64,000 bases of DNA from Paracoccaceae bacterium. Lineage in GTDB: Bacteria > Pseudomonadota > Alphaproteobacteria > Rhodobacterales > Rhodobacteraceae. Positions 45,067-55,848 of this stretch are shown in pieces; the first letter of the stretch is position 1, and each line of letters begins with the position of its first letter. Both the position numbers and the translations under genes were made by a program. Below the pieces are notes generated by a model, which saw nothing but the letters and a program-made list of their open reading frames with translations, made no database searches and was not told the DNA's origin. The stretch covers positions 1 to 64,000 of the forward strand of contig JALHOL010000008.1 of assembly GCA_022843025.1 (NCBI GenBank). The letters run 5' to 3'.

Positions 45067-45705
45067 TCACATCAGCGCGGATATGGCATCTGCCACGGCG
45101 CGGCCCAGCTTGGCATGGGCGGCTTCGTCGAAATGCACGCCGTCTATGGGGCTGACGGCGATGACTTGGCCTGCATCCAGAAAACCCACGCCGCGCGACC
45201 GGGCAAGGTTGGCATAGAGCGGGGCAAGCGCCTGTGAACGTGCCGCGCCACCCCAAAATTCCGTCTTGATCGGCCCGGTTTCCACCACCGGTGGCGGGCA
45301 GATCAGCAGGATTCGAAACCCGCCATGCCGCGCCTGATACTCCAGCGACATCGCCACATCCAACAGGCCCGCGATCCCCGCCACGACCTGTTCCGGCTGT
45401 GTCGCGAAGCGTGTCTTCACGTCATTCGTGCCAAGCATCAGTGTCATCACGTCAATCGGCCCGTGCGATTGCAGCGCCATCCGCAGGGCCGGGCGGCCAT
45501 TCATGATATCGCCCATGACCGGGTCGTCATATTGCGCGGTCCGCCCCGGCAGGCCTTCCTCGGCCAGTTCCCATCCCCCGCCCAAGGCAGCATGGGTCAC
45601 GGTTGGCCAACGCACGCCTGCGCCAAAGCGGCGATATTCGGCACGGTCGATGATGGGCGGGGTGCCATGGGTGTTGCTGTCGCCAAAGGTCAGCAGGACG
45701 GGCAT
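45067..45705 (-). CDS. SGNH/GDSL family hydrolase
   Basis: 212 residues, no signal peptide. The four SGNH blocks are present: catalytic Ser in LLTFGDSNTHG, Gly in EEGLPGRTAQYDD, Asn in LMLGTNDVK and the Asp-x2-His pair in IDGVHFDEAAHAKL. Members are esterases or O-deacetylases. The position just upstream of rfbCBDA suggests a role linked to a rhamnose-containing polysaccharide, but a cytoplasmic esterase of other use is equally possible. Confidence 0.87.
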   Translation of the reverse strand: MPVLLTFGDSNTHGTPPIIDRAEYRRFGAGVRWPTVTHAALGGGWELAEEGLPGRTAQYDDPVMGDIMNGRPALRMALQSHGPIDVMTLMLGTNDVKTRFATQPEQVVAGIAGLLDVAMSLEYQARHGGFRILLICPPPVVETGPIKTEFWGGAARSQALAPLYANLARSRGVGFLDAGQVIAVSPIDGVHFDEAAHAKLGRAVADAISALM

Positions 45706-45837
45706 GAAGGATCCTCAATCTGTATTACGGCGCAGGCTATGGTGCCTGCCGCCGCAGGTAAAGCGGCTTTGCCCCCTTGGCCTTTGCCCGCCCCGCGCGC
45801 ATATAGAGGCGGCGACAGAGACGCGACGGGGTATGCG

Positions 45838-46743
45838 ATGTTCAGTATGGATGACAAGACGGTGCCGCAGGGTGACCTGATCAAGGATACCACCGAGGCG
45901 ACCTTCATGCAGGATGTGATCGAGGCCAGCCGCGAGGTGCCGGTCATCGTCGATTTCTGGGCCACCTGGTGTGGCCCCTGCCGGACCCTTGGCCCGGCGC
46001 TGGAAGCGGCGGTCAAGGCGGCCAAGGGCAAGGTTCGGATGGTAAAGGTCGATGTCGACAGGAACCAGATGATCGCCGCGCAACTGCGCATCCAGTCTAT
46101 CCCCACCGTCTATGCCTTCTGGCAGGGCCAGCCGGTCGACGGCTTTCAGGGCGCGATCCCGGCATCCGAGATCAAGGCCTTCATCGACAAGCTGACCGCG
46201 CTGACCGGCGAAGACGGTGGTCTGGCCGAGGCGCTCGAAGCCGCCGAACAGATGCTGGCCGAAGGCGCGGTGGCCGATGCCGCAGAGACCTTTGCCGCCA
46301 TTCTTGGGGAAGAGCCCGAAAATGCCGGTGCCTATGCCGGGCTGATCCGTTGTCATCTGGCACTGGACCAACTGGATCAAGCCGAGGCCATGCTTGACGC
46401 CGCTCCACCAGCCGTAGCCAAAGCAAAAGAGATTGAGGCTGCGCGGGCGCAACTGGAATTGGCGCGGCAAGCCGCAAATGCCGGACCGGAGCAGGAACTG
46501 CGCGCTGCCGTTCAGGCCGATCCGCAAGACCGGCAGGCGCGGTTCGATCTGGCCCTGGCGCTGCACGCCGCAGGCAAGGTGGATGAGGCGGTGGATGTGC
46601 TGCTGGACTTGTTCAAGCTGGACCGTGAATGGAATGATGCCGCTGCCAGAACCCAGCTCATGACAATATTCGAGGCGTTGAAGCCGACCGATCCCATCGC
46701 ATTGAAGGGGCGGCGCAGGCTTTCGTCGATGATATTTGCCTGA
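45838..46743 (+). CDS. cnoX: Thioredoxin-like chaperone CnoX (YbbN family)
   Basis: 301 residues from ATG 45838. N-terminal thioredoxin fold with active site FWATWCGPCRTLGPAL and cis-Pro in IQSIPTVYAFWQG; the C-terminal half is a TPR-like helical region (AEQMLAEGAVADAAETFAAIL, QARFDLALALHAAGKVDEAV). This matches CnoX, a stress holdase-redoxin; the intact CxxC is common outside E. coli. Probably leads the run cnoX, LON-domain gene, trm112-like gene. Confidence 0.9.
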   Translation: MFSMDDKTVPQGDLIKDTTEATFMQDVIEASREVPVIVDFWATWCGPCRTLGPALEAAVKAAKGKVRMVKVDVDRNQMIAAQLRIQSIPTVYAFWQGQPVDGFQGAIPASEIKAFIDKLTALTGEDGGLAEALEAAEQMLAEGAVADAAETFAAILGEEPENAGAYAGLIRCHLALDQLDQAEAMLDAAPPAVAKAKEIEAARAQLELARQAANAGPEQELRAAVQADPQDRQARFDLALALHAAGKVDEAVDVLLDLFKLDREWNDAAARTQLMTIFEALKPTDPIALKGRRRLSSMIFA

Positions 46744-46770
46744 ACGCCGTGACGGCCTAAGTCAGAGCAG

Positions 46771-47415
46771 ATGATGAACATCACCGACCTGCCAGAGACG
46801 ATCGCCGTTTTCCCGCTTCCCGGCGCGCTGTTGCTGCCCCGTGGCCGCCTGCCTCTGCACATCTTTGAGCCGCGCTATCTGGCGATGATCGAGGACTGCC
46901 TGAAGACCAAGCACCGCTTGATCGGGATGATCCAGCCGCGTGAGGTGCCGGGAACCGGTGAGAAACGCCTGAACGCTATCGGCTGTGCCGGGCGGGTGAC
47001 CGGGTTTTCCGAAACCGAGGACGGGCGCTATATGATTACCCTTGCGGGCATGTCGCGGTTTCGGGTGCGCGAAGAAGTGCAGGGTTTCACGCCCTACCGG
47101 CGTTGTTCGGTCGATTGGGCGGGGTTCCAACGTGATCTTGGCCCGATCGAGGAAGACCCCGGGTTTCAGCGCAAGGAATTTCTGGCGGCCTTGGGGCGGT
47201 ATTTCCAGACGATGAACCTGTCCACCGACTGGTCGAGCCTGAAAGAGGCGGAAACCGAATTGCTGATCAATTCGCTGTCGATGCTCTGCCCGTTCAGCCC
47301 CGAAGACAAACAGGCGCTGCTGGAGGCGCCGTCGCTTACTACCCGGCGTGAAACGCTGGTGACGCTGATCGAATTCGCCCTGCGCGGCGGATCGGGCGAG
47401 GAGATCATGCAATGA
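46771..47415 (+). CDS. LON substrate-binding domain protein
   Basis: 214 residues. The N-terminal Lon domain is clear ([32 protein letters not shown]), but there is no AAA or protease part. Helical C-terminus. Stand-alone LON-domain proteins are common in alphaproteobacteria and may help present substrates, though no partner is known. Start has tandem ATG at 46771/46774. Overlaps the Trm112-like gene by 4 bp. Confidence 0.9.
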   Translation: MMNITDLPETIAVFPLPGALLLPRGRLPLHIFEPRYLAMIEDCLKTKHRLIGMIQPREVPGTGEKRLNAIGCAGRVTGFSETEDGRYMITLAGMSRFRVREEVQGFTPYRRCSVDWAGFQRDLGPIEEDPGFQRKEFLAALGRYFQTMNLSTDWSSLKEAETELLINSLSMLCPFSPEDKQALLEAPSLTTRRETLVTLIEFALRGGSGEEIMQ

Positions 47416-47594
47416 CCGACGCCACCGTGATTGACCGCCGCATGCTGGAGGCGCTGGTCTGCCCCGTCACGCAGGCGGTTCTGACCTATGACGCCGAGCG
47501 GCAGGAACTGATCTCAAAAGCCGCGCATCTGGCCTTTCCGATCCGCGACGGTATTCCCATCATGCTGGTGGGCGAGGCGCGCAAGCTCGACTAG
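47412..47594 (+). CDS. Trm112-like small protein
   Basis: 60 residues. [24 protein letters not shown] and [18 protein letters not shown] match the Trm112/DUF343 family. The family's zinc ribbon is reduced here: only one cysteine (in VCPVT) remains, so metal binding is doubtful. In eukaryotes Trm112 activates methyltransferases; bacterial roles are unclear. Overlaps the LON gene and ends 4 bp inside the convergent Ubi hydroxylase gene. Confidence 0.85.
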   Translation: MTDATVIDRRMLEALVCPVTQAVLTYDAERQELISKAAHLAFPIRDGIPIMLVGEARKLD

Positions 47595-48820
47595 ATTGCC
47601 TTTCCGGCCAGAAGGCGCGGCAGATCGCCCTGCAATCCTGCGGCCTGCCGGATGAAACGGCGGCGCAGACCCGGCATGGCGTTCACGATACCCAGCCCCA
47701 GATCGCGCCCGGCGCGAAGGATCGGGTTGTCGTTGGAAAACAGCCTGTTGACCGTATCCATCCCTAACGCCAGCGTGGTGGCGTCAAAGCGGCGCCAGCG
47801 CTGATACCCTTCCAGCGTGGTCTGGCTGCCGATGTCTTCGCCACGGCGCGCAGCTTCGATCACCACCTGCGCCAAAGCCCCCACATCGCGCAGGCCAAGA
47901 TTCAATCCCTGTCCTGCGATCGGATGCACGCCATGGGCGGAATCGCCCACCAAAGCCACGCGTGGCGCGATGAAACGTTCTGCCAGCGACAACGACAGCG
48001 GATAGGTAAACCGGTCGCCTGCAAGGCTGATTTCGCCCAGAAAATCCCCGAAGCGGGGGCGCAGGGCGGCAAGATACTGGTCATCCGGCAGGGCCTGAAT
48101 GCGGGCAGCGTTGTCTTCTGTCTCGCTCCAGACGATGCTGGAATGATGGCCGCCCTTCAGCGGCAGAATGGCAAGCGGGCCTTCGGGCATGAAGAACTGA
48201 TGTGCCACACCCTCATGATCCCGCTCATGGTGGATCGCGGTGACCAGTGCGGTCTGCCCATAGCCCCAACCGACACGGCGAATGCCCGCCCGCGCGGCGG
48301 TGCCGCTGCCCCGCCCATCGCAACCCACCAGAAGGCGGCCTGTCAGTATCTTGCCGCTGGCAAGGGTGATGGTGACAGCGTTTGGCGTTACCTCCTGCGC
48401 TGTGACGGTCTCACCGGACAGGAGGGTGATGGTCGGCTCTTCGGCCATGGCGGCAAGGAAGGCCGCGTAAAGATAGCGGTCTTCCAGAAGAAAACCCATC
48501 GGCCCTTCCTCGATCTCTGCCGCGTCAAACGTCAGGAAAAAGGGCGCGGGCCCCTGTCCGGCAAGCCCGTCCGACGCCTTGATCTTGTGGATCGGTTGCG
48601 CCTTTTCGCCAACGCGTGACCAGACCCCCGTCACCGTTAGAAGCCGCTTTGACGCGATGGCCAGCGCATAGGACCGCCCGTCGAACCCAGCCTCGGCGCG
48701 GGAAATGGCAGGACGGTTGTCGATGACGATGACCTTCAGCCCCCCCTGAGCAAGGGCAAGGGCAAGGGCAGGGCCGTTCAGGCCGCCGCCGGCGATCAGG
48801 ATATCTGCATCGAATGTCAT
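47591..48820 (-). CDS. UbiH/UbiF/COQ6-type FAD monooxygenase
   Basis: 409 residues. FAD-binding [21 protein letters not shown] near the N-terminus, the second FAD motif [26 protein letters not shown], and the conserved [14 protein letters not shown]-like block. These flavoproteins hydroxylate the ubiquinone ring at C5, C6 or C1; which position cannot be told from sequence alone. Divergent from the amidase gene across 83 bp, and convergent with the Trm112-like gene. Confidence 0.9.
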   Translation of the reverse strand: MTFDADILIAGGGLNGPALALALAQGGLKVIVIDNRPAISRAEAGFDGRSYALAIASKRLLTVTGVWSRVGEKAQPIHKIKASDGLAGQGPAPFFLTFDAAEIEEGPMGFLLEDRYLYAAFLAAMAEEPTITLLSGETVTAQEVTPNAVTITLASGKILTGRLLVGCDGRGSGTAARAGIRRVGWGYGQTALVTAIHHERDHEGVAHQFFMPEGPLAILPLKGGHHSSIVWSETEDNAARIQALPDDQYLAALRPRFGDFLGEISLAGDRFTYPLSLSLAERFIAPRVALVGDSAHGVHPIAGQGLNLGLRDVGALAQVVIEAARRGEDIGSQTTLEGYQRWRRFDATTLALGMDTVNRLFSNDNPILRAGRDLGLGIVNAMPGLRRRFIRQAAGLQGDLPRLLAGKAI

Positions 48821-48903
48821 GCGCCCAATATGGCCGCGCTGGTGGGATTGTCCATGCGCCGCCTTGCCGCTACGGTCCTGCGAAACAGAGGGGAAACGGG
48901 CGG

Positions 48904-50235
48904 ATGGCCAAAAGCTGGCAGAACCTGACGGCGGCGGAACTGGGGCGCGAAATCGGGGCAGGGCGGATCAACCCTGTCGATCTGGCGGAACTGCATCTTG
49001 ATGCCATCAACAGCCACCCGCATGCGGATCGTATCTATGCCCGCCTGACACCCGCCCGCGCGCGGGCCGAGGCAATGGCCGCCCATGACCGCGCCCGGCG
49101 CGGCTTTCGACGCGGCCTTCTGGATGGCGTGCCGATCAGTTGGAAAGACCTGTTCGATACGGCCGGGGTCGCCACCGAGTCTGGATCGGCCCTGTTGAAG
49201 GGGCGTATCCCGGCGCGCGACGCCGAAGTGCTGGAAGTGGCCACGCAAAGTGGGCTGGTCTGTCTGGGCAAGACCCATATGTCGGAACTGGCCTTTTCCG
49301 GGCTTGGTCTGAACCCGGTCACGGCCACACCGCCCTGCATCAATGATGAAAGCGCCGTGCCGGGCGGGTCATCCTCGGGCGCGGCAGCATCGGTGGCCTA
49401 TGGTCTGGCCTCGGCGGCGATCGGGTCGGATACTGGCGGATCGGTGCGGATACCTGCGGCCTGGAATGATCTGGTGGGGTTGAAGACAACGGCGGGGCGG
49501 CTGTCGTTGCGCGGCACGGTGCCGCTATGCGAAAAGTTCGATACGGTCGGCCCGATTGCCCGCACGGTTGAGGATTGCGCCCACCTGCTTGCCGCGATGG
49601 AGGGGGGGCGACCAACCGACCTTGGCGGGGCAAGCCTTGGCGGGGCGCGGTTGCTGGTGCTGGAAACGGTGGCACTGGACGATCTGCGCGACCGTCCGGC
49701 GCAGGGGTTTGAGGACGCCTGCACCCGCCTGTCAGCGGCCGGGGCCGTGCTGGAACGCGCCAAGATGCCCGAAGTCGCCGAGGCGATGGGTCTGGCCGCG
49801 GCACTGTTCACCGCCGAGGCCTATGGAATCTGGCGCGATGTGATCGAGGCCGCACCGCAGAAGATGTTCCCGCGCATTCTGGAACGCTTCCGGTCCGGCG
49901 GGGTGTTTTCGGGCGCGGATTACATCGCGGGCTGGCGGCGGCTGGAGGTGTTGCGGAAGGCTTGGGCTGCACGGACCGCGGGATATGATGCGGTCATCCT
50001 GCCCACCTCGCCCATTCTTCCGCCACAGGCGGATCGGTTGATGACCGATGACAATTACTATGTGACGGAAAACCTGCTGGCGCTGCGCAACACCCGGATC
50101 GGCAACTTGATGGGCCTTTGCGGGCTGACTTTGCCCACGATGCAGCCGTCCTGCGGGATCACCTTCCTTGGCGCTCCGCATGAAGAAGAGCGGCTGCTGC
50201 GGCTTGGATCGGCAGCAGCGCGCGCCCTGCGCTAG
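48904..50235 (+). CDS. Amidase signature family protein
   Basis: 443 residues from ATG 48904, after GAGGGGAAA. The Ser-cisSer-Lys triad is visible: Lys in GVPISWKDLFD, cis-Ser in VPGGSSSGAAASVAYG and Ser in IGSDTGGSVRIPAAW. GatA-like length but no gatB/gatC beside it, so a stand-alone amidase is more likely than tRNA amidotransferase. Substrate unknown. Lies upstream of an aminotransferase and ftsK in the same direction. Confidence 0.88.
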   Translation: MAKSWQNLTAAELGREIGAGRINPVDLAELHLDAINSHPHADRIYARLTPARARAEAMAAHDRARRGFRRGLLDGVPISWKDLFDTAGVATESGSALLKGRIPARDAEVLEVATQSGLVCLGKTHMSELAFSGLGLNPVTATPPCINDESAVPGGSSSGAAASVAYGLASAAIGSDTGGSVRIPAAWNDLVGLKTTAGRLSLRGTVPLCEKFDTVGPIARTVEDCAHLLAAMEGGRPTDLGGASLGGARLLVLETVALDDLRDRPAQGFEDACTRLSAAGAVLERAKMPEVAEAMGLAAALFTAEAYGIWRDVIEAAPQKMFPRILERFRSGGVFSGADYIAGWRRLEVLRKAWAARTAGYDAVILPTSPILPPQADRLMTDDNYYVTENLLALRNTRIGNLMGLCGLTLPTMQPSCGITFLGAPHEEERLLRLGSAAARALR

Positions 50236-50366
50236 GCAGACGGGTCGCAAAAGCCACAGAAGGGCGCGCCAAGTTGTGCTGTGGCTTGCGTTTTTCTGGA
50301 CCGCTGCGCGCGGGTTGGTTATCGTAAGGTGAAACGGGGCGATACGACCCCGACATTGAGGCATGA

Positions 50367-51545
50367 ATGCAGTTTCCTGAGCGGTTCTCGAGCCTGCCAG
50401 ATTACGCATTTCCGCGTTTGCGGAAATTGCTCGACCCCCACACGGCGGGGGCCGAGCCGATTACCATGACGATCGGTGAACCCCGCCATCCGATGCCGGA
50501 TTTCGTGGCCGAGGTGCTGGCGCAAAACATCGGCGGCTTTGCGATTTACCCGCCGAATGACGGCACGCCCGAATTGCTGGCCGCGATTTCGGGTTGGCTG
50601 GCGCGGCGCTATGGCGTGGCGCTGGGCGAAGACCGGCTGATGGTGCTGAACGGCACGCGAGAAGGTCTGTTCAACGCTGCGGTCGCGCTCTGCCCGGAAA
50701 CCAAGGGCGGCAAGCGCCCCGTGGTTTTGATGCCTAACCCGTTCTATCAGGTCTATGCCGTGGCCGCCTTGGCGATGGGGGCCGAGCCTGTTTACGTGCC
50801 AGCGACAGCCGCGACCGGGTTCCTGCCCGATTATGCCGCCTTGCCGCGTGAGGTGCTGGATCGCACGGCGATTGCTTATCTGTGTTCGCCCGCCAATCCG
50901 CAGGGGGCGATAGCCTCGCGCGACTATTTGGCCACGCTGCTGCAATTGGCCGAACGGCACGATTTCCGCGTCTTTTCCGACGAATGCTATTCCGAGATCT
51001 GGCGTGATGCCCCGCCCCCCGGCGGACTGGAAGTGGCGCAGGCCATCGGCGCGAACCCGGAACGGATTTGTGTGTTCCATTCGCTGTCAAAGCGGTCAAA
51101 CCTGCCGGGCCTGCGATCGGGCTTTGTGGCGGGCGGCCCTGACAGCATCGCCCGCATCCGCCAGTTGCGTGCCTTTGCCGGTGCGCCTTTGCCACTGCCC
51201 GTGCAACGGGTAAGCGAGCGGGCCTGGGCGGATGAGGCGCATGTGGTGGCCAATCTGGCGCTGTATCAGGAAAAGTTCCGCATCGCGGATGAGATCTTCG
51301 CTGGCGTGCAGGGGTTTTCCAACCCCGAAGGCGGGTTTTTCCTGTGGCTGCCGGTCGAGGATGGCGAAGATGCGGCATTGAAGTTGTGGGTGCAGGCGGG
51401 CGTGCGCGTGCTGCCAGGTGCCTATCTTTCGCGTGAGGCTGGGGGCCAGAACCCCGGCAAAGGATATATTCGGGTCGCTTTGGTGGCCCCAAAAGACGAG
51501 ATGCAGCGCGGCCTGATCCGGCTTCGCGACTGCATATATGGGTGA
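50367..51545 (+). CDS. dapC: Class I/II aminotransferase, DapC-like
   Basis: 392 residues, fold-type I PLP enzyme. PLP-binding Lys lies in [17 protein letters not shown], a form common in succinyldiaminopimelate transaminases (DapC) of alphaproteobacteria; other blocks are [28 protein letters not shown] and SPANPQG. It would feed the same DAP pathway as dapB in this window. Symbol is tentative because several aminotransferases share these motifs. Ends just before ftsK. Confidence 0.82.
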   Translation: MQFPERFSSLPDYAFPRLRKLLDPHTAGAEPITMTIGEPRHPMPDFVAEVLAQNIGGFAIYPPNDGTPELLAAISGWLARRYGVALGEDRLMVLNGTREGLFNAAVALCPETKGGKRPVVLMPNPFYQVYAVAALAMGAEPVYVPATAATGFLPDYAALPREVLDRTAIAYLCSPANPQGAIASRDYLATLLQLAERHDFRVFSDECYSEIWRDAPPPGGLEVAQAIGANPERICVFHSLSKRSNLPGLRSGFVAGGPDSIARIRQLRAFAGAPLPLPVQRVSERAWADEAHVVANLALYQEKFRIADEIFAGVQGFSNPEGGFFLWLPVEDGEDAALKLWVQAGVRVLPGAYLSREAGGQNPGKGYIRVALVAPKDEMQRGLIRLRDCIYG

Positions 51546-51556
51546 GGGACGACAGT

Positions 51557-54500
51557 ATGGCATCCTATCAGGCGCGGCAGCGTGATCCCCTTCTGGATCA
51601 GAACATGCAAGCGATGCTGGAACGGCGCGGGCGCGAGCTTTTGGGGCTGGTGCTTCTGGGCGTGGCGTTCTGCTTTGTGCTGATGCTGTGGTCCTATTCG
51701 CCCGAAGATCCGGGCTGGATGGTGGCGACAGACGAACCGGCCAAGAACATCCTGGGCCGCTTTGGCGCAGCGTTTTCGTCGACGCTGATCATCATCGGGG
51801 GGCGGGGCATCTGGGCCGTGCCGCTGATCATGGGGGCGTGGGGGCTGCGGTTCCTGTTGCATCGCGGGTCTGAACGGGCGCTGGGACGGATTGTCTTTGC
51901 GGTGATCGCGGTGGCGCTGTGTTCGGTCTATGCGGCAACACTGGTGCCGGGGGCGGATTGGCCGCATTCCTTTGGTTTGGGTGGGCTGTTCGGCGATACG
52001 GTGCTGGGCGCGCTGATCGGGATTGTTCCCGGCGGGGCCGGGGTCAGCCTGAAGATCGCATCGCTGCTGGTCGGCCTTGGAATGCTGGCGATGCTGTTGT
52101 TTGTCATGGGCTTTGACATGCAGGAATTGCGTGTGGGCGGCCGGTTCCTGATGGTGGGGTCGGTGCTGGCCTATTCGCAGGCGATGGCGCTGGCAGGAAA
52201 AGGCGCACAGGGAACCGCGCGCGCCGCGCAGGCGATGCAGGAACGCCGCCGTGCAGCGCTGGCCAACCGGCAAGAGGCGGGTGATGCCCGTCGCTATGGC
52301 GCTGCGATGCCGGAAGCGGCCCCCGCCGCCCTGCGTGGTGGCGTGGTGCGCCGCCCGATGGCGGAGCCCGCCGCCTTGCCAGCGCAGGGGTCGGGCGACT
52401 GGGGCCGCCCCGCGCAATTGCGGGCCGAGCCGCGCTATACCGCGCCATTGGCCGAGGCGCCGCATTACGCCCAGCCAAGGGAAAAGCTGGGTCTGCTGGC
52501 CCGGATGCCCAACCTGATGCGCCGTCTGGCCGATCCGGAACCGGAATTGGTGGAACCGCAGCACCTGCACTTTGCCGATGACATGCAGCCGGATGAGGAC
52601 CGTATCCGTGCCCGCATCTCGGACGTGATCAAGTCGCGCATCCGCAATCCCGGTGGTCCGGTTTCTGCCGTGCAGGCCGCCGTTCAGCGGCGCGAACCGG
52701 CCCTGCGCCGGGGGCCGCAACCGATGATCTTCAAGCCAGAGCCGCGCGCCGCCGTTGCACTGCCGCCGGAACCCCCTGTCTTTGCGCAAGCCATGCCAGC
52801 CGTGGCCCCGGCGATCCCGCCGCTGGGTGCTGCGCTGCGTGGGGTCGATGTGCCCCCTGCGATGCCGCCGCAAGAGATGGAACCGGATTGGCCGCAGGCC
52901 GAAAACATGTTCCGCAGCGATGACGGGGACGAATGGGCTGACGATATCGATGATGTGGATGCCGACTATGACCCGGCACCCGTTCCGCGCGCGCCTGTCG
53001 TGGCGGACCGCCGCGCCGTGGTGCAGCACGGAATCAAGAAGCCGGTTCCCCCTTCGCGGCAAGCCATTGCCGAAGCGCAGCCGCGCCTGCGGTTTGAAGA
53101 AACCCAGCAAATCTATGAACTTCCGCCGCTGTCGCTGTTGACCGCGCCGGTCAAACTGGAACGCACCACGCTGTCAGACGAGGCGCTGGAAGAAAACGCC
53201 CGGATGCTGGAAAGCGTGCTGGATGATTACGGTGTGAAGGGTGAGATCGTGTCGGTTCGGCCCGGCCCCGTTGTCACCATGTACGAACTGGAACCCGCGC
53301 CGGGGCTGAAGGCATCCCGCGTGATCGGGTTGGCTGATGACATCGCGCGGTCGATGTCGGCGCTGTCCGCCCGTGTGTCCACCGTGCCCGGACGGACGGT
53401 GATCGGGATCGAATTGCCGAACGCGCATCGTGAAAAGGTCGTGCTGCGGGAAATCCTTTCGGCGCGCGACTTTGGCGACAGCAACATGCGGCTGCCGCTG
53501 GCGCTGGGCAAAGATATCGGTGGGGAGCCGGTGGTGGCGAACCTTGCCAAGATGCCCCACCTTCTGATTGCCGGGACAACGGGTTCGGGCAAATCGGTGG
53601 CCATCAACACGATGATCCTATCGCTCCTTTACAAGCTGACGCCGGAAGAATGCCGGTTGATCATGATCGACCCCAAGATGCTGGAACTGTCGGTCTATGA
53701 CGGGATTCCGCATCTCCTCAGCCCCGTTGTGACGGACCCGAAAAAGGCCGTCGTCGCCCTGAAATGGGTGGTGGGCGAGATGGAGGAACGTTATCGCAAG
53801 ATGTCCAAGATGGGCGTGCGCAACATCGAAGGCTTCAACGGCCGGGTGCGCGAGGCGCTGGCCAAAGGCGAGATGTTCAAGCGCACGATCCAGACCGGGT
53901 TCGATGAGGACACTGGCGAGCCGGTCTTCGAGACGGAGGAATTCGCGCCGGTCACCTTGCCTTATATCGTTGTGATCGTTGACGAAATGGCCGATCTGAT
54001 GATGGTCGCAGGCAAAGAGATCGAGGCCTGCATCCAGCGTCTGGCGCAGATGGCGCGGGCTTCGGGCATTCACCTGATCATGGCGACGCAGCGGCCTTCG
54101 GTCGACGTCATCACCGGCACGATCAAGGCGAACTTCCCGACCCGAATCTCGTTCCAGGTCACCAGCAAGATCGACAGCCGCACGATCCTTGGTGAACAGG
54201 GGGCAGAGCAGCTGCTGGGTATGGGCGACATGCTGTATATGGCCGGCGGCGCGCGGATCACGCGTATCCACGGGCCGTTTGTCAGCGATGAAGAGGTCGA
54301 GGAAATCGTCAACCATCTCAAGAGCTTTGGACCCCCGGCCTATATGTCGGGCGTGGTTGAGGGGCCAGAGGACGACAAGGCGGATGATATTGATCTGGTC
54401 CTTGGCCTGGGCAGCAGTGAGGGCGACGATTCCCTTTACGATCAGGCGGTTGCCATCGTGGCGAAGGATCGGAAATGCTCGACCAGCTATATCCAGCGCA

Positions 54501-54616
54501 AGCTGGGGATCGGCTATAACAAGGCGGCACGGCTGGTTGAGCAGATGGAAGAACAGCACGTGGTCACCCGCGCGAACCATGTGGGCAAGCGCGAGATTCT
54601 GGTGCCTGAGGCCTGA
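51557..54616 (+). CDS. ftsK: DNA translocase FtsK
   Basis: 1019 residues from ATG 51557, with GAGGGAC upstream; a GTG at 51542 overlaps the previous stop and is less likely. Four membrane helices (residues about 25-195), a long Pro/Ala/Arg linker, then the motor: Walker [16 protein letters not shown], Walker [14 protein letters not shown], and [33 protein letters not shown]. The C-terminal gamma winged helix ([25 protein letters not shown]) reads KOPS. It pumps chromosomes at the septum. Terminator follows. Confidence 0.97.
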   Translation: MASYQARQRDPLLDQNMQAMLERRGRELLGLVLLGVAFCFVLMLWSYSPEDPGWMVATDEPAKNILGRFGAAFSSTLIIIGGRGIWAVPLIMGAWGLRFLLHRGSERALGRIVFAVIAVALCSVYAATLVPGADWPHSFGLGGLFGDTVLGALIGIVPGGAGVSLKIASLLVGLGMLAMLLFVMGFDMQELRVGGRFLMVGSVLAYSQAMALAGKGAQGTARAAQAMQERRRAALANRQEAGDARRYGAAMPEAAPAALRGGVVRRPMAEPAALPAQGSGDWGRPAQLRAEPRYTAPLAEAPHYAQPREKLGLLARMPNLMRRLADPEPELVEPQHLHFADDMQPDEDRIRARISDVIKSRIRNPGGPVSAVQAAVQRREPALRRGPQPMIFKPEPRAAVALPPEPPVFAQAMPAVAPAIPPLGAALRGVDVPPAMPPQEMEPDWPQAENMFRSDDGDEWADDIDDVDADYDPAPVPRAPVVADRRAVVQHGIKKPVPPSRQAIAEAQPRLRFEETQQIYELPPLSLLTAPVKLERTTLSDEALEENARMLESVLDDYGVKGEIVSVRPGPVVTMYELEPAPGLKASRVIGLADDIARSMSALSARVSTVPGRTVIGIELPNAHREKVVLREILSARDFGDSNMRLPLALGKDIGGEPVVANLAKMPHLLIAGTTGSGKSVAINTMILSLLYKLTPEECRLIMIDPKMLELSVYDGIPHLLSPVVTDPKKAVVALKWVVGEMEERYRKMSKMGVRNIEGFNGRVREALAKGEMFKRTIQTGFDEDTGEPVFETEEFAPVTLPYIVVIVDEMADLMMVAGKEIEACIQRLAQMARASGIHLIMATQRPSVDVITGTIKANFPTRISFQVTSKIDSRTILGEQGAEQLLGMGDMLYMAGGARITRIHGPFVSDEEVEEIVNHLKSFGPPAYMSGVVEGPEDDKADDIDLVLGLGSSEGDDSLYDQAVAIVAKDRKCSTSYIQRKLGIGYNKAARLVEQMEEQHVVTRANHVGKREILVPEA

Positions 54617-54641
54617 AATCCCTAACGATCGGTTAAGGCGA

Positions 54642-54672
54642 GGCCGTCCTTCGGGGCGGCCTTGTGCTTTTT
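54642..54672 (+). terminator. Rho-independent terminator after ftsK
   Basis: Stem GGCCGTCC (54642-54649) with GGGCGGCC (54654-54661), one T-G wobble, a stable TTCG loop, then TTGTGC and five T. It begins 26 bp after the ftsK stop. Confidence 0.85.
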
Positions 54673-54716
54673 ACGGCCTGTTGCTAGGTGCGGCGCTTGC
54701 GGAAAAGGGCTGTGCG

Positions 54717-55757
54717 ATGAAGGTCTTGCGGGCGATCAACGGCGTGGGGGAACTGGTGCAGGCGGGGCTTGTTGCGCCGAATGCCGCGCCTGCGCTAGAG
54801 CCTGTCGAAGCTGCCTTTCGCATCCGCGTGACCGGGGCGATGCAGGAGGCGATCAGCGCGCCGGATGACCCTGTGGCGCGGCAGTTTCTGCCATTGGTTA
54901 ACGAATTGATAATCCGCGACGAGGAATTGGCCGACCCCATTGGGGATGAGGCCCATGCGCCCGTGAAAGGATTAACGCATCGTTACCCGGACCGTGTGAT
55001 TTTCCATGTGACCAAGACCTGTGAGGTTTATTGCCGTTTCTGTTTCCGGCGCGAGGCGGTGGGGGATGAGGGTTCGCTGCCGGAAGCGGATGTTATGGCC
55101 GCGCTTGATTACATCGCCGTTAATCCCGCGATCCGTGAGGTGATCCTGACCGGTGGCGATCCGCTGGTGCTTTCTGCGCGCCGGATCAAGGGGTTGATCG
55201 AACGGCTGTCGGCCATTGCCCATGTCGATGTGGTGCGGATTCACACACGGATACCTGTTGTCGCGCCGGAAAAGGTGACGGATGAACTGGTTGCGGCGCT
55301 GCGGGGGCGGGTGGCTGTCTGGGTGGTGGTGCATACCAACCATGCGCAAGAGATCACCGCGCGGGCCGAGGTCGCGTTGGCGCGGCTGGTGGATGCGGGA
55401 ATTCCCCTGCTTTCCCAATCGGTTCTACTGCGCGGAGTGAATGACAGCGTGGCGGCGTTGGAGGGGTTGTTCCGGAAATTGATTGGATGCCGGGTGAAGC
55501 CCTATTACCTGCATCATTGCGATCTGGCGAAGGGGACGTCGCATTTTCGCACCACGATTGCCGAGGGGCAGGCCCTGATGGCGGGGTTGCGCGGGCGGGT
55601 AAGCGGGACGCTTTTGCCGACCTATGTGCTTGATATACCGGGTGGTTTTGGCAAGGCACCGCTGGTGCGCGACCATGCCGAACCGCTGGGCGGCGGGCAA
55701 TGGCGCATCACCGATTGGCGCGGTGGAGTGCATCTTTACCAAGATCCGGAGCGGTAA
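54717..55757 (+). CDS. KamA/EpmB-like radical SAM aminomutase
   Basis: 346 residues from ATG 54717. Radical SAM cluster Cys102-x3-Cys106-x2-Cys109 in VTKTCEVYCRFCFRRE. Then VILTGGDPLVLS, RIHTRIPVV, the CDLAKGTSHFR stretch and the PLP-lysine loop IPGGFGKAP. The length is that of EpmB (YjeK), which makes (R)-beta-lysine for EF-P, and is shorter than fermentative KamA. No efp or epmA is visible here. The GTGCAG element follows the stop directly. Confidence 0.85.
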   Translation: MKVLRAINGVGELVQAGLVAPNAAPALEPVEAAFRIRVTGAMQEAISAPDDPVARQFLPLVNELIIRDEELADPIGDEAHAPVKGLTHRYPDRVIFHVTKTCEVYCRFCFRREAVGDEGSLPEADVMAALDYIAVNPAIREVILTGGDPLVLSARRIKGLIERLSAIAHVDVVRIHTRIPVVAPEKVTDELVAALRGRVAVWVVVHTNHAQEITARAEVALARLVDAGIPLLSQSVLLRGVNDSVAALEGLFRKLIGCRVKPYYLHHCDLAKGTSHFRTTIAEGQALMAGLRGRVSGTLLPTYVLDIPGGFGKAPLVRDHAEPLGGGQWRITDWRGGVHLYQDPER

Positions 55758-55848
55758 AACCCCGTGCAGCAGCCGGTGCAGCACGCTGTGCAGACAGGCG
55801 TATGCACGCAGCGGACCGTGGTTTAAGCGCGCGTTAAGGTTAACGGGG
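55758..55848 (+). repeat. GTGCAG-iteron element, copy B
   Basis: GTGCAG at 55764-55769, 55776-55781 and 55788-55793 (12-bp steps), GTATGC in register at 55800-55805 inside hairpin GCGT-ATGC-ACGC (55798-55809), then TTAA at 55823-55826, seven bases, TTAA at 55834-55837 and TTAAC at 55840-55844. It starts at the first base after the radical SAM gene's stop. Outside the hexamers between iterons and one short patch it is nearly identical to copy A. Confidence 0.85.
55823..55837 (+). promoter_or_regulatory. CtrA-like binding site TTAA-N7-TTAA
   Basis: TTAA-GCGCGCG-TTAA exactly fits the full CtrA consensus of alphaproteobacteria, with a further TTAAC two bases later. It lies 145 bp upstream of the small membrane protein gene at 55982. 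Copy A has TTAA-N7-GTAA at the matching place. Confidence 0.45.

Noticed and set aside
51422-53110. 562-codon minus-strand open frame opposite ftsK
   Set aside because: Low-complexity Arg/His/Gln content and no domain; ftsK on the plus strand is unambiguous.
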